DNA of 64,000 nt from an uncultured Odoribacter sp. (GTDB lineage: Bacteria > Bacteroidota > Bacteroidia > Bacteroidales > Marinifilaceae): positions 124,001 through 188,000 of the forward strand of contig CAJTSF010000001.1 in assembly GCA_910578985.1 (NCBI GenBank), written 5' to 3'. Shown here in pieces: positions 8,499-16,660 of this stretch (positions are counted from its first letter, which is position 1; every line of letters begins with the position of its first letter). A model generated the notes under the pieces. That model did no database searches and was not told the DNA's origin. It saw only the letters and a list, made by a program, of their open reading frames with translations. A program made the position numbers and the translations under genes.

Positions 8499-9827
8499 AT
8501 GAAAAAGAGCATCCATTTTTTACTCCTCCTATGGCTCTGCACCTTCCCGGCACAGGCTTCGGAGGTACTCGAACGGCTAAAGCAAATCCCTCAAATCAGC
8601 GACATCGAAGCCATACGGGTGGAAGGCTTCACGGAATACTACCGTTTCCGGTTCGAACAGCCGGTGGATCACTCGGACCCGTCGAAAGGCACTTTCCGCC
8701 AGCGGGTGCTGCTGGGACACCGGAAGGCGGAGGCTCCGGTCATCGTGGAACTGGAAGGCTACTACCTCTTCCCCCCGGAGGCGGGAGAACTGACCGGACT
8801 GTTCGATGGCAACCAGCTCACCGTCGAGCACCGATTCTTCGACGAGAGCGTGCCGGAAGGCGGCATCCCTTGGGAATATCTCACCATCAGGCAGGCTGCC
8901 GACGACCACCACGCCATCATCCAAGCCTTCCGCCGACACCTTTACCCCTCGTCCAAGTGGATTTCCACGGGCATCAGCAAGGGAGGGCAGACCGTACTCT
9001 TCCACCGCTACTTCCACCCCGCGGACGTGGACATCAGCGTCCCCTACGTGGCGCCGCTCAACTTAGAGTACATCGACCCCCGCTTGGAGAAATTCCTTAA
9101 CCGCCTCGGCACCGCCAAGGCGGGCATGAAAGCCATGTTCACCTGGGAGGACCTCAACGCCCCCCACTTCACCATCCGCGATTTCCAGCTCCGGTGTTTC
9201 GAACACCAGGAAGAGCTGGCTGCCATGCTGGAACAGTCGGCACAGAAGAACGGCTACACTTTCGAAACCGTCGGAGGCGTGGAACGGGCGCTGCAACTGA
9301 TGATCCTCGAATACCCCTTCGCCTTCTGGCAATGGGGGCACAACCCGGCGTCCATCCCCGACAAAGAGACCGCGGAACTGCCGGAAGTGTTCGACCACCT
9401 CGCACACATCTCCTCCCCCACCTTCTTCGAAGACAAGTATATCCGCCGCATGCAGCCTTTCTTCTACGCCGCCCTGACCGAGACCGGCATGTACAGCTAC
9501 AACATCAAGCCTTTCAAGAAGTACCTCCCCGCGGAGAAGCACGACATCGACTTCTCCTTCGCCTGGCCCGCCGAAGCGCCGAAAAAGCCCTTCGACGAAG
9601 CGCAGATGCGCGCCATCGAGGCATGGCTGCAAACCGACGCGGAGCGGATTCTCTTCGTGTACGGCGGCAGCGACCCCTGGTATGCCACCGCCGCCGACCC
9701 CGACAAGAACTGGAAATGCCGAAAGTACGTGCGCGGGGACATGAGCCACCGGTGCCGCATCAAAGACTTCGACCCCGTTTCCAGGGAAGACCTCATCGAC
9801 ACGCTCAAGGAGTGGCTGGGGATGTGA
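8499..9827 (+). CDS. Exported S37-type (PS-10-like) serine aminopeptidase
   Basis: 442-residue protein with a cleavable signal peptide (about 1-20, ending AQA). Fold and motifs fit the peptidase S37/PS-10 family of alpha/beta hydrolases that release N-terminal tripeptides or act near proline. The nucleophile elbow GISKGG puts Ser at 160; YGGSDPW (Asp392) and GDMSHRC (His417) complete a plausible triad. LTVEHRFFDES around residue 107 is a family-like block. Likely periplasmic. It starts 69 bases from the divergent MATE gene; a weak TAccTTgc box sits at 8463-8470. Family assignment is from remembered motifs, so S28/S37 placement should be read with some caution. Confidence 0.85.
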   Translation: MKKSIHFLLLLWLCTFPAQASEVLERLKQIPQISDIEAIRVEGFTEYYRFRFEQPVDHSDPSKGTFRQRVLLGHRKAEAPVIVELEGYYLFPPEAGELTGLFDGNQLTVEHRFFDESVPEGGIPWEYLTIRQAADDHHAIIQAFRRHLYPSSKWISTGISKGGQTVLFHRYFHPADVDISVPYVAPLNLEYIDPRLEKFLNRLGTAKAGMKAMFTWEDLNAPHFTIRDFQLRCFEHQEELAAMLEQSAQKNGYTFETVGGVERALQLMILEYPFAFWQWGHNPASIPDKETAELPEVFDHLAHISSPTFFEDKYIRRMQPFFYAALTETGMYSYNIKPFKKYLPAEKHDIDFSFAWPAEAPKKPFDEAQMRAIEAWLQTDAERILFVYGGSDPWYATAADPDKNWKCRKYVRGDMSHRCRIKDFDPVSREDLIDTLKEWLGM

Positions 9828-9864
9828 AGGTTTGAAGGGGGAGGAACAAAGATTAGTGATTTTT

Positions 9865-9896
9865 AATCTCCGAATTTTCAAATCTCCGAATTTTCA
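9865..9896. repeat. Perfect 16-bp tandem duplication upstream of metK
   Basis: AATCTCCGAATTTTCA occurs twice back to back, ending three bases before the metK -7 box, so it covers the place where the -33 element should be. Confidence 0.97.
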
Positions 9897-9899
9897 CAT

Positions 9900-9907
9900 T
9901 ACCTTTG
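9900..9907 (+). promoter_or_regulatory. -7 box of metK
   Basis: TACCTTTG, a perfect TAnnTTTG. Transcription from here gives an unusually long leader of about 120 nt before the metK ATG. Confidence 0.75.
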
Positions 9908-9910
9908 CGC

Positions 9911-10035
9911 CGTCATTGTGGAAAGATTTGGCTGATTGCAACCACAGAAAAAAATTGCTAAAACGCATACTTCTGAATTCAACCATCCATTGCCTTTCCC
10001 ATAATTATTGATTGATGATAAATCTAAATTAAATT
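9911..10035 (+). promoter_or_regulatory. Possible structured metK 5' leader
   Basis: About 120 nt of leader. TGTGG (9918-9922) can pair with CCACA, and a loop GCAA can pair with TTGC further on, an H-type pseudoknot shape. Fragments GCTGATT and GCTAAA recall SAM-II riboswitch consensus words, but the usual P1 stem is not clear. Offered as a candidate only. Confidence 0.25.
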
Positions 10036-11334
10036 ATGGGTTATCTATTTACTTCCGAGTCGGTGTCCGAAGGGCATCCCGACAAAGTGGCAGACCAGAT
10101 TTCGGATGCCATCTTAGACAAAATCCTCGCTTTCGACCCTGCCGCCAAGGTGGCATGCGAGACGTTGGTGACGACGGGGCAGACCGTCATCGCCGGGGAA
10201 ATCAAGACCGACACCTACGTGGACGTCCAACGGGTCGCCCGCGAGGTCATCAATGAAATCGGCTACACGAAGAGCGATTACATGTTCGACGGCAACAGCT
10301 GCGGGGTGCTCTCCGCCATCCATGAACAGTCGCCCGACATCAACCGCGGCGTCGTGCGCGAAGACCCGATGGAGCAGGGTGCCGGCGACCAGGGCATGAT
10401 GTTCGGCTATGCCTGCAACGAGACCGACAACTACATGCCGCTCTCCCTCGAACTCGCCCACCTGCTGCTGCGCGAGCTGGCGAAGATACGCAAGGAGGGA
10501 CAGCTGATGCAATACCTCCGTCCCGACTCCAAATCGCAGGTGACCGTCGAATACGGCGACGACAACAAGCCCTCCCGCATCCACACCATCGTCATCTCCA
10601 CCCAGCACGACGACTTCATCAAGCCCGCCAACGAAACCCCGGAGGCACAGCTGAAAGCCGACGAGGCGATGGCGGACTGGATACGCAAGGACATCCAGGA
10701 TATTCTCCTGCCGCGCGTGAAGGCGGAACTGCCGCGCCGCGTGCAGAACCTTTTCGACAAGAACCTGATTCTCTTTGTCAATCCCACCGGCAAATTCGTC
10801 ATCGGAGGTCCCCACGGCGACACCGGACTGACGGGCAGGAAGATTATCGTGGATACTTACGGCGGCAAAGGGGCGCACGGCGGAGGCGCTTTCTCCGGCA
10901 AAGACCCCTCCAAGGTGGACCGTTCGGCAGCCTATGCCGCCCGCCACATCGCCAAGAATATGGCGGCGGCCGGCATCGCCGACGAAATCCTCATCCAGAT
11001 TTCCTACGCCATCGGCGTGGCGCGTCCCGTGGGCGTGTATGTGAACACTTACGGCACCTCGAAAGTCACCCTGAGCGACGCCGAGATTGCCGCCAAGGTC
11101 AGCGAACTCTTCGACCTGCGCCCGCGCGCCATCGTGGAACGCCTGAAGCTCTGCAACCCCATCTACCGGGAGACCGCCAGCTACGGGCACATGGGACGCA
11201 CGCCCGAGGTGGTGAAGAAAGTGTACACGTCCAACTATCAGCCCACCGTGGAAAAAGAGGTGGAACTCTTCACATGGGAGAAACTGGACTATGTGGACAG
11301 CATCAAAGCCACCTTCAACCCCTTCAAGAAATAA
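10036..11334 (+). CDS. metK: S-adenosylmethionine synthetase
   Basis: Makes S-adenosylmethionine from ATP and methionine in the cytosol; 432 residues, as usual for Bacteroidetes. Diagnostic blocks are SEGHPDKVADQISDAILD (ATP and metal site), GEIKTDTYVD, GAGDQGMMFGYA (family signature), TGRKIIVDTYGG and GGGAFSGKDPSKVDRS (second signature). The start ATG follows an AT-rich leader without a Shine-Dalgarno sequence. Single gene, followed convergently by an unknown gene two bases away. Confidence 0.98.
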   Translation: MGYLFTSESVSEGHPDKVADQISDAILDKILAFDPAAKVACETLVTTGQTVIAGEIKTDTYVDVQRVAREVINEIGYTKSDYMFDGNSCGVLSAIHEQSPDINRGVVREDPMEQGAGDQGMMFGYACNETDNYMPLSLELAHLLLRELAKIRKEGQLMQYLRPDSKSQVTVEYGDDNKPSRIHTIVISTQHDDFIKPANETPEAQLKADEAMADWIRKDIQDILLPRVKAELPRRVQNLFDKNLILFVNPTGKFVIGGPHGDTGLTGRKIIVDTYGGKGAHGGGAFSGKDPSKVDRSAAYAARHIAKNMAAAGIADEILIQISYAIGVARPVGVYVNTYGTSKVTLSDAEIAAKVSELFDLRPRAIVERLKLCNPIYRETASYGHMGRTPEVVKKVYTSNYQPTVEKEVELFTWEKLDYVDSIKATFNPFKK

Positions 11335-11336
11335 AC

Positions 11337-11933
11337 CTATTTGTATTTCGTCCGGAGATACGCCGGCAACACCTGATGGAGGAGCGCCGCCTGCGAGCGC
11401 TCCTCCTCCGTCAGGTCGGGCGCCGTCTCGATAGCATTGCAGGCATCGATGAGCTGCTCGTCCCGCTCCAGGAAACCGGGGGCATGGTCCTCCAGGTGGA
11501 ACATGTCGGCAAGCTGCATCTTCTCGATGCACTCCAGCGCCAGGTTGCGCGCCTGCAGGAGATGCTCCTTGCGGTAAGCGGCGAGGAACACCTCAATCAC
11601 GACGTCGGTGAAGTAGTCGGCGAAATAATGCAACAGCAGGAGGCGGGTCTTGTAATGTTCCCGATTCGCCGCCGGACTGTCAATCAAGGAGGAGAGCATG
11701 AGATATGCCAGTTCGGCGGTCTCGATACCCTCCTCCTCCTCTTCGTCCAGTTCCAGCAGCAGCGCCTTGTAGAACGCGTCCGCCAACGGTTCTTCCAGCG
11801 CCAGGGCGACGCTTTGGCGGTAATACTCCTTCCGGTTGCCCAACAGGGCAGCCAGTGCCGCGCGCAACGCGCGGCGGCTTCCCGAGCGGGTGTTCTCCCT
11901 TACCCGGTCGAGCAGTTCCTGCAAATCATTCAT
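11337..11933 (-). CDS. Unrecognised 198-residue all-helical cytosolic protein, coupled to thiL
   Basis: No family recognised. The protein has no signal peptide or membrane segment; it is rich in Leu, Glu and Ala, predicted all-alpha, with an acidic run (ELDEEEEEGIET, about 60-71). Its ATG lies inside the end of thiL (8-base overlap), so the two are translationally coupled and co-transcribed. It could be a HEAT/TPR-like scaffold, but nothing proves that. It ends two bases from the convergent metK stop, leaving no room for a separate terminator. Confidence 0.8.
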   Translation of the reverse strand: MNDLQELLDRVRENTRSGSRRALRAALAALLGNRKEYYRQSVALALEEPLADAFYKALLLELDEEEEEGIETAELAYLMLSSLIDSPAANREHYKTRLLLLHYFADYFTDVVIEVFLAAYRKEHLLQARNLALECIEKMQLADMFHLEDHAPGFLERDEQLIDACNAIETAPDLTEEERSQAALLHQVLPAYLRTKYK

Positions 11934-12978
11934 GGGACGGTCCCTCTTCTTTCTTCGTGAAATTCGTCCACCCCTGGGCTTTCAGTTCAAAGGTGTTGCC
12001 GTCGCGGGTGGTCATCCGGCATCCCTCCTCCTCGCGGCAGGTGTGCCCGATGACGCTGATGCCGGGCAGGGCACTCAACAGGTCGTGCCGGTCGAGGGGA
12101 GCCGTAAAGAGCAGTTCGTAATCCTCCCCGCCGGACAGGGCGCAGACCGTGGCGTTCATATTCAGTTCTTCCGCCATCTTGAACGTCTGGTAATCGATGG
12201 GGATACGCTCCTCGTAGAGATTGCACCCCACCTTCGAGTCCTTGCAGATGTGCATCACCTCCGAAGCCAGCCCGTCCGATATGTCGATCATCGCCGTCGG
12301 GCGGACGCCCTTCTCGCGGAGCAGCTCCACGATGTCCCGCCGCGCCTCCGGCTTCAGCTGCCGCTCCAGGATATATTCATAGCCGGCAAAATCGGGCTGA
12401 GTCCGGTCATTGCCCTGAAACACCACTTTCTCCCGCTCCAGGAGCTGCAACCCCATATACGCCGCGCCGAGGTCGCCGCTCACGCAAATCAACTGGTTGG
12501 GCGCCGCCGTGTTCCGGTAAACAACCTCCTCTTCCTCCGCCTCTCCCAGCACCGTGACGCTGATGCACATTCCCGTTCGGGAAGAGGTCGTGTCACCCCC
12601 CACGAGGTCGATGCCGTAGCGCTCGCAGGCAAGGTAGACCCCCGCATAAAACTCCTCCATCCCCTCGATTGAAGCATGGTTCGACAGCGCCAGCGAGAGG
12701 GTTATCTGCCGCGGCGTGCCGTTCATGGCGTAAATGTCGCTCGCGTTCACCGCCACCGCCTTATATCCGAGGTGTTTCAACGGCGTATAAGCCAGATCGA
12801 AATGAACCCCTTCGATCAACATGTCGGTGCTCACCAGCACGCGCTTCCCCTCATAGTCGAGCACGGCGGCATCGTCCCCCACCCCCTTGCGGGTCGAGGC
12901 GTTCTTCAGCCGGATATCGCGGGTCAGGTGGTCAATCAAACCGAACTCCCCGAGAGCGGATAATTCTGTATAACTCAT
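11926..12978 (-). CDS. thiL: Thiamine-monophosphate kinase
   Basis: Phosphorylates thiamine monophosphate to thiamine diphosphate with ATP, the last step of cofactor synthesis. 350 residues from ATG 12978 (MSYTELSALGEFGLI). Motifs of the PurM/ThiL superfamily: GVGDDAAVL, STDMLIEGVHFDL, DISDGLASE and GGEDYELLF. The upstream in-frame extension lacks family character and crosses the promoter, so the shorter start is used. Followed by the unknown helical gene with overlap. Confidence 0.96.
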   Translation of the reverse strand: MSYTELSALGEFGLIDHLTRDIRLKNASTRKGVGDDAAVLDYEGKRVLVSTDMLIEGVHFDLAYTPLKHLGYKAVAVNASDIYAMNGTPRQITLSLALSNHASIEGMEEFYAGVYLACERYGIDLVGGDTTSSRTGMCISVTVLGEAEEEEVVYRNTAAPNQLICVSGDLGAAYMGLQLLEREKVVFQGNDRTQPDFAGYEYILERQLKPEARRDIVELLREKGVRPTAMIDISDGLASEVMHICKDSKVGCNLYEERIPIDYQTFKMAEELNMNATVCALSGGEDYELLFTAPLDRHDLLSALPGISVIGHTCREEEGCRMTTRDGNTFELKAQGWTNFTKKEEGPSHE

Positions 12979-13003
12979 GATGTATTTTTTACGGATTTCC
13001 GCA

Positions 13004-13011
13004 CAAAGATA
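13004..13011 (-). promoter_or_regulatory. -7 box of thiL
   Basis: TATCTTTG on the minus strand, a perfect TAnnTTTG, about 26 bases before the thiL ATG. Confidence 0.6.
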
Positions 13012-13036
13012 GGATTTTTTCCGGCAACTTATCCCC

Positions 13037-14269
13037 TCATCCCGCCTTTTGCACCCGCACGTCGGGCAGGAAGCCCGCCACGATGCCCAGCCACGGCAGC
13101 CAACTGCTGAGGCGGAAGATGAACTCCACGCCCGTCCGGTCGGCAAGCCACCCGAAAAAGGCGGAAGCCACCCCTCCCAAACCGAACATCAAGCCGAAAA
13201 ACAATCCGGCAATCATTCCCACCTTGTCGGGCATCAGGTCGGTGGCATACACCAATATCGCCGAGAACGCCGACGAGATAATCAGCCCCACCACCACGGC
13301 AAGCGCCACCGTCCAGAAAAGGTTCACGTAAGGCAACAGCAACGCGAAAGGCGCCGCCCCGAGGATGGAGCCCCAAATCACATACTTCCTCCCATACCGG
13401 TCGCCCAGCACTCCGCCCGCCAGCGTCCCCACCGCCAGCGCCGCCAGGAAAGCGAACAGGCACAGCTGCGACTCCCGTACCGACACCCCGAAGCGGTCCA
13501 TGAGGAAGAAGGTGAAATAATTCGTCATGCAGGCGATATAAAAATACTTGGAAAAAATCAGCACCACCAGAATCCCCATCGCCATCCTCACCCGCCCCGC
13601 GGACACCGCCGCCACCGTCCCTGCCGCCGTCCGCGCCCGCCGCACCACGTTCGCCAACTGTACGCGGTACCAGTTCCCCACCCCCACCAGACACATCGCC
13701 GCCACCACCGCCGCCACCCCGAACCAGGCGATGGCGCCCTGCCCGTGAGGCAGCACTATCAACGCCGCCAACAGCGGTCCCAGGGCATTCCCTCCGTTGC
13801 CTCCCACCTGGAAGATGGACTGCGCCAGGCTCTTCTTTCCCCCGGACGCCATCTGCGCCACCCGCGACGCCTCCGGATGGAATACCGACGACCCCAGTCC
13901 TATGACACTCACCGCCGTCACAATCCACGCATACCCGTCCGCCCACGCCAGCATCAACAGCCCCGCCAGCGTGAACCCCATCCCCACCGCCAGCGCGTAG
14001 GGCCGCGGGTGGCGGTCGGCATACCGCCCCGTGAAGGGCTGAAGGATGGAGGAGGTCATCTGGAACGCCAGCGTTATCATCCCGATCTGCGCGAAAGAGA
14101 ATCCGTATTTGTCTTTAATCATCGGATAGATGGCAGGAATCACGGATTGAATCATGTCATTCAGCAGGTGTGTGAAACTAATGGCAAACAGCACGGCATA
14201 CACCGTCCCCTCCGCCACCCGCGGCTCTCCCGCAATACGTCCGAAAGTCGTTTTCATACTCATTTCCAT
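13037..14269 (-). CDS. MFS exporter of the fosmidomycin-resistance (Fsr) type
   Basis: Twelve-helix inner-membrane major facilitator. The N-terminal HLLNDMIQSVIPAIYP and the block GLGSSVFHPEASRVAQ, followed by QSIFQVGGNGGNALGP, are characteristic of the Fsr subfamily. The loop GRYADRHPRP between helices 2 and 3 and GDRYGRK in the second half are the MFS A-motifs. Three Met codons (14269, 14263, 14257) are possible starts; a -7 box at 14289-14296 leaves a leader of 13-25 bases, so any would work. Natural substrate unknown; homologues give fosmidomycin tolerance when overexpressed. Confidence 0.92.
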   Translation of the reverse strand: MEMSMKTTFGRIAGEPRVAEGTVYAVLFAISFTHLLNDMIQSVIPAIYPMIKDKYGFSFAQIGMITLAFQMTSSILQPFTGRYADRHPRPYALAVGMGFTLAGLLMLAWADGYAWIVTAVSVIGLGSSVFHPEASRVAQMASGGKKSLAQSIFQVGGNGGNALGPLLAALIVLPHGQGAIAWFGVAAVVAAMCLVGVGNWYRVQLANVVRRARTAAGTVAAVSAGRVRMAMGILVVLIFSKYFYIACMTNYFTFFLMDRFGVSVRESQLCLFAFLAALAVGTLAGGVLGDRYGRKYVIWGSILGAAPFALLLPYVNLFWTVALAVVVGLIISSAFSAILVYATDLMPDKVGMIAGLFFGLMFGLGGVASAFFGWLADRTGVEFIFRLSSWLPWLGIVAGFLPDVRVQKAG

Positions 14270-14288
14270 CTGTTTTTTCCCCTGCCCG

Positions 14289-14296
14289 CAAAGGTA
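14289..14296 (-). promoter_or_regulatory. -7 box of the Fsr-type MFS gene
   Basis: TACCTTTG on the minus strand, a perfect TAnnTTTG, 20 bases from the nearest candidate ATG. Confidence 0.6.
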
Positions 14297-14412
14297 CGCT
14301 TTTCCCCTTACTCCCGCAAGGGATTCCAAGAGGTCGCTTCAAGTTCATCCGAATCGAAGTGCAAGAGAAGAAGAGGAAGGGAAAAAGGTGTGTCGAAATG
14401 AAATAATTTTCC

Positions 14413-14420
14413 TACTTTTG
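14413..14420 (+). promoter_or_regulatory. -7 box of the suf operon
   Basis: TACTTTTG, a perfect TAnnTTTG, 29 bases before the sufB ATG. No clear -33 TTG. No IscR- or Fur-like operator was recognised by eye. Confidence 0.6.
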
Positions 14421-14449
14421 CGTTATCAATGCAAATTTGAAGACAAGGC

Positions 14450-15886
14450 ATGAAAGACAACATCATAGAAGAGGTCACCGCGGGCGAATACAAATACGGT
14501 TTCGTGACGGATGTCGAGACCGAGACGATTCCCAAGGGGCTGAACGAAGAGGTGATACGCACCATTTCGGCAAAAAAGGAAGAGCCGGAGTGGCTGCTGG
14601 AGTTCCGCTTGCAGGCATACCGCAAGTGGCTGACCATGAAGATGCCGCAATGGGCGCAACTGAAAGTGCCCGAGATAGATTACCAGAATATAGTGTATTA
14701 CGCGGCGCCGAAACAGAAGGCGGACAAGAAGTGGGAGGAGGTGGACCCGGAACTGAAAAAGACGTTCGACAAGTTGGGCATACCGCTCACGGAACAGATG
14801 GCGCTCTCGGGCGTGGCGGTGGATGCGGTGATGGACAGCGTGTCGGTGAAAACGACGTTCCAGGAGACGCTGGCGGAACGGGGGGTGATATTCTGCTCGT
14901 TCTCGGAAGCGGTGAAGAACCACCCGGACCTGGTGCGGAAATACCTGGGGACGGTGGTGCCCTATACGGACAATTATTTTGCGGCGCTCAACTCGGCGGT
15001 GTTCAGCGACGGCTCGTTCGTGTACATCCCCAAGGGGGTACGCTGCCCGATGGAGTTGTCCACCTATTTCCGCATCAACGCGCAAAACACAGGGCAGTTC
15101 GAAAGGACGCTGATTGTGGCGGAGGATGACGCCTATGTGAGTTACCTGGAGGGATGCACGGCGCCGCAACGGGACGAGAACCAGCTGCACGCCGCCATTG
15201 TGGAAATCATCATCGAGAAGAACGCGGAGGTGAAGTACAGCACGGTACAGAACTGGTATCCCGGCGACAAGGAGGGAAAAGGCGGCATCTACAACTTCGT
15301 GACGAAGCGCGGACTGTGCCGCGGGGAGAACGCCCGGCTCATCTGGGCGCAGGTGGAGACGGGCTCCGCCATCACATGGAAATACCCGAGCACCATCCTG
15401 AAAGGCGACGGTTCCGTGAGCGAGTTCTATTCGGTGGCGGTGACCAACAACCACCAGCAGGCGGACACGGGCACGAAAATGATTCACATCGGCAACAATA
15501 CGCGGAGCCGCATCGTATCCAAGGGTATCTCCGCAGGCTTCAGCAGCAACTCCTACCGCGGGAAGGTGAAGGTGGTGAAGGGATGCCGGAACGCGCGGAA
15601 CTACTCGCAGTGCGATTCGCTCCTGTTGGGCGACAAATGCGGGGCGCACACGTTCCCTTACTTAGAAATCGAGAACCCTACCGCCCAGGTGGAACACGAA
15701 GCGACTACCTCCAAAATCGGGGAGGACCAGATATTCTACTGCAACCAGCGGGGCATCTCGACGGAGGATGCCGTGGGGTTGATTATCAAGGGATACGCGG
15801 GCGACGTGTTGAACAAAATGCCGATGGAGTTTGCCGTGGAGGCACAGAAGTTGTTGCAAATCAGTTTAGAGGGCTCGGTGGGATAA
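14450..15886 (+). CDS. sufB: Fe-S cluster assembly scaffold protein SufB
   Basis: Core scaffold of the SufBC2D complex, where iron-sulfur clusters are built in the cytosol. 478 residues, the family norm. Recognisable blocks: LEFRLQAYRKWLTM near the N-terminus, YIPKGVRCPMELSTYFRIN, SYLEGCTAP, and toward the C-terminus NARNYSQCDSLLLGD and EHEATTSKIGEDQIFYCNQRG. The Cys in RNYSQCDS is the conserved scaffold cysteine region. First gene of a tight operon sufB-C-D-S-E. Confidence 0.98.
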   Translation: MKDNIIEEVTAGEYKYGFVTDVETETIPKGLNEEVIRTISAKKEEPEWLLEFRLQAYRKWLTMKMPQWAQLKVPEIDYQNIVYYAAPKQKADKKWEEVDPELKKTFDKLGIPLTEQMALSGVAVDAVMDSVSVKTTFQETLAERGVIFCSFSEAVKNHPDLVRKYLGTVVPYTDNYFAALNSAVFSDGSFVYIPKGVRCPMELSTYFRINAQNTGQFERTLIVAEDDAYVSYLEGCTAPQRDENQLHAAIVEIIIEKNAEVKYSTVQNWYPGDKEGKGGIYNFVTKRGLCRGENARLIWAQVETGSAITWKYPSTILKGDGSVSEFYSVAVTNNHQQADTGTKMIHIGNNTRSRIVSKGISAGFSSNSYRGKVKVVKGCRNARNYSQCDSLLLGDKCGAHTFPYLEIENPTAQVEHEATTSKIGEDQIFYCNQRGISTEDAVGLIIKGYAGDVLNKMPMEFAVEAQKLLQISLEGSVG

Positions 15887-15915
15887 AAAGAACGGACTTT
15901 AAAATTCATTGAATT

Positions 15916-16659
15916 ATGCTGAAGATAAAGAATTTACATGCCTCGGTCGATGGCAAGGAGATATTGAAGGGAATCAATTTGGAAATCAACGCCGGAGAGG
16001 TACATGCCATCATGGGACCGAATGGCGCGGGGAAAAGCACCCTATCCTCCGTGCTGACGGGAAGGGAGCGGTTCGTGGTGACGGAGGGAAGCATCGAGTT
16101 CAACGGCAAGGACTTGCTGGCATTGCCGGCGGAGGACCGCGCACGGGAAGGGATTTTCATGAGCTTCCAGTATCCGGTGGAGATTCCGGGCGTGAGCACA
16201 GTGAACTTCATGAAGACCGCGGTGAACGAGATACGGAAATACCGGGGCGAGGCGCCCTATCCCGCGGGGGATTTCCTGAAGATGATACGCCAGAAGATGG
16301 AGTTGGTGGGCATCGACAATAAACTGCTGAACCGGTCGTTGAACGAGGGATTCTCGGGCGGGGAGAAGAAAAAGAACGAGATATTCCAGATGGCGGTGCT
16401 GGAGCCGAAGCTGGCGATACTGGACGAGACGGACTCCGGGCTGGACATCGACGCGCTGCGCATCGTGGCAAACGGCGTGAACAAACTGAAACGCCCGGAC
16501 ACTTCGACCATCGTCATCACCCACTACCAGCGGTTGCTGGACTACATCGTGCCGGACGTGGTGCACGTGCTGTACGACGGCAGAATCGTGAAGACGGCGG
16601 GCAAGGAGTTGGTGGCGGAACTGGAAGAGAAAGGATACGACTGGATTAAAGGATTGTAA
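15916..16659 (+). CDS. sufC: Fe-S assembly ATPase SufC
   Basis: ABC-type ATPase subunit of the SufBCD scaffold, 247 residues. Walker A is GPNGAGKS (about 34-41), the signature is FSGGEKKKNE, Walker B is LAILDETDSGLDID, and the switch His is in VITHYQ. The SufC-specific FSGGEKKKNE motif separates it from transport ATPases. Lies 29 bases after sufB and two bases before sufD. Confidence 0.98.
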   Translation: MLKIKNLHASVDGKEILKGINLEINAGEVHAIMGPNGAGKSTLSSVLTGRERFVVTEGSIEFNGKDLLALPAEDRAREGIFMSFQYPVEIPGVSTVNFMKTAVNEIRKYRGEAPYPAGDFLKMIRQKMELVGIDNKLLNRSLNEGFSGGEKKKNEIFQMAVLEPKLAILDETDSGLDIDALRIVANGVNKLKRPDTSTIVITHYQRLLDYIVPDVVHVLYDGRIVKTAGKELVAELEEKGYDWIKGL

Positions 16660-16660
16660 G

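Noticed and set aside
9911..10035. Definite SAM-II riboswitch
   Set aside because: Only short words match and the P1 stem is not clear; kept only as a low-confidence candidate.
13049..14401. 450-residue His/Arg/Pro-rich open frame on the plus strand
   Set aside because: Antisense shadow of the Fsr-type MFS gene.
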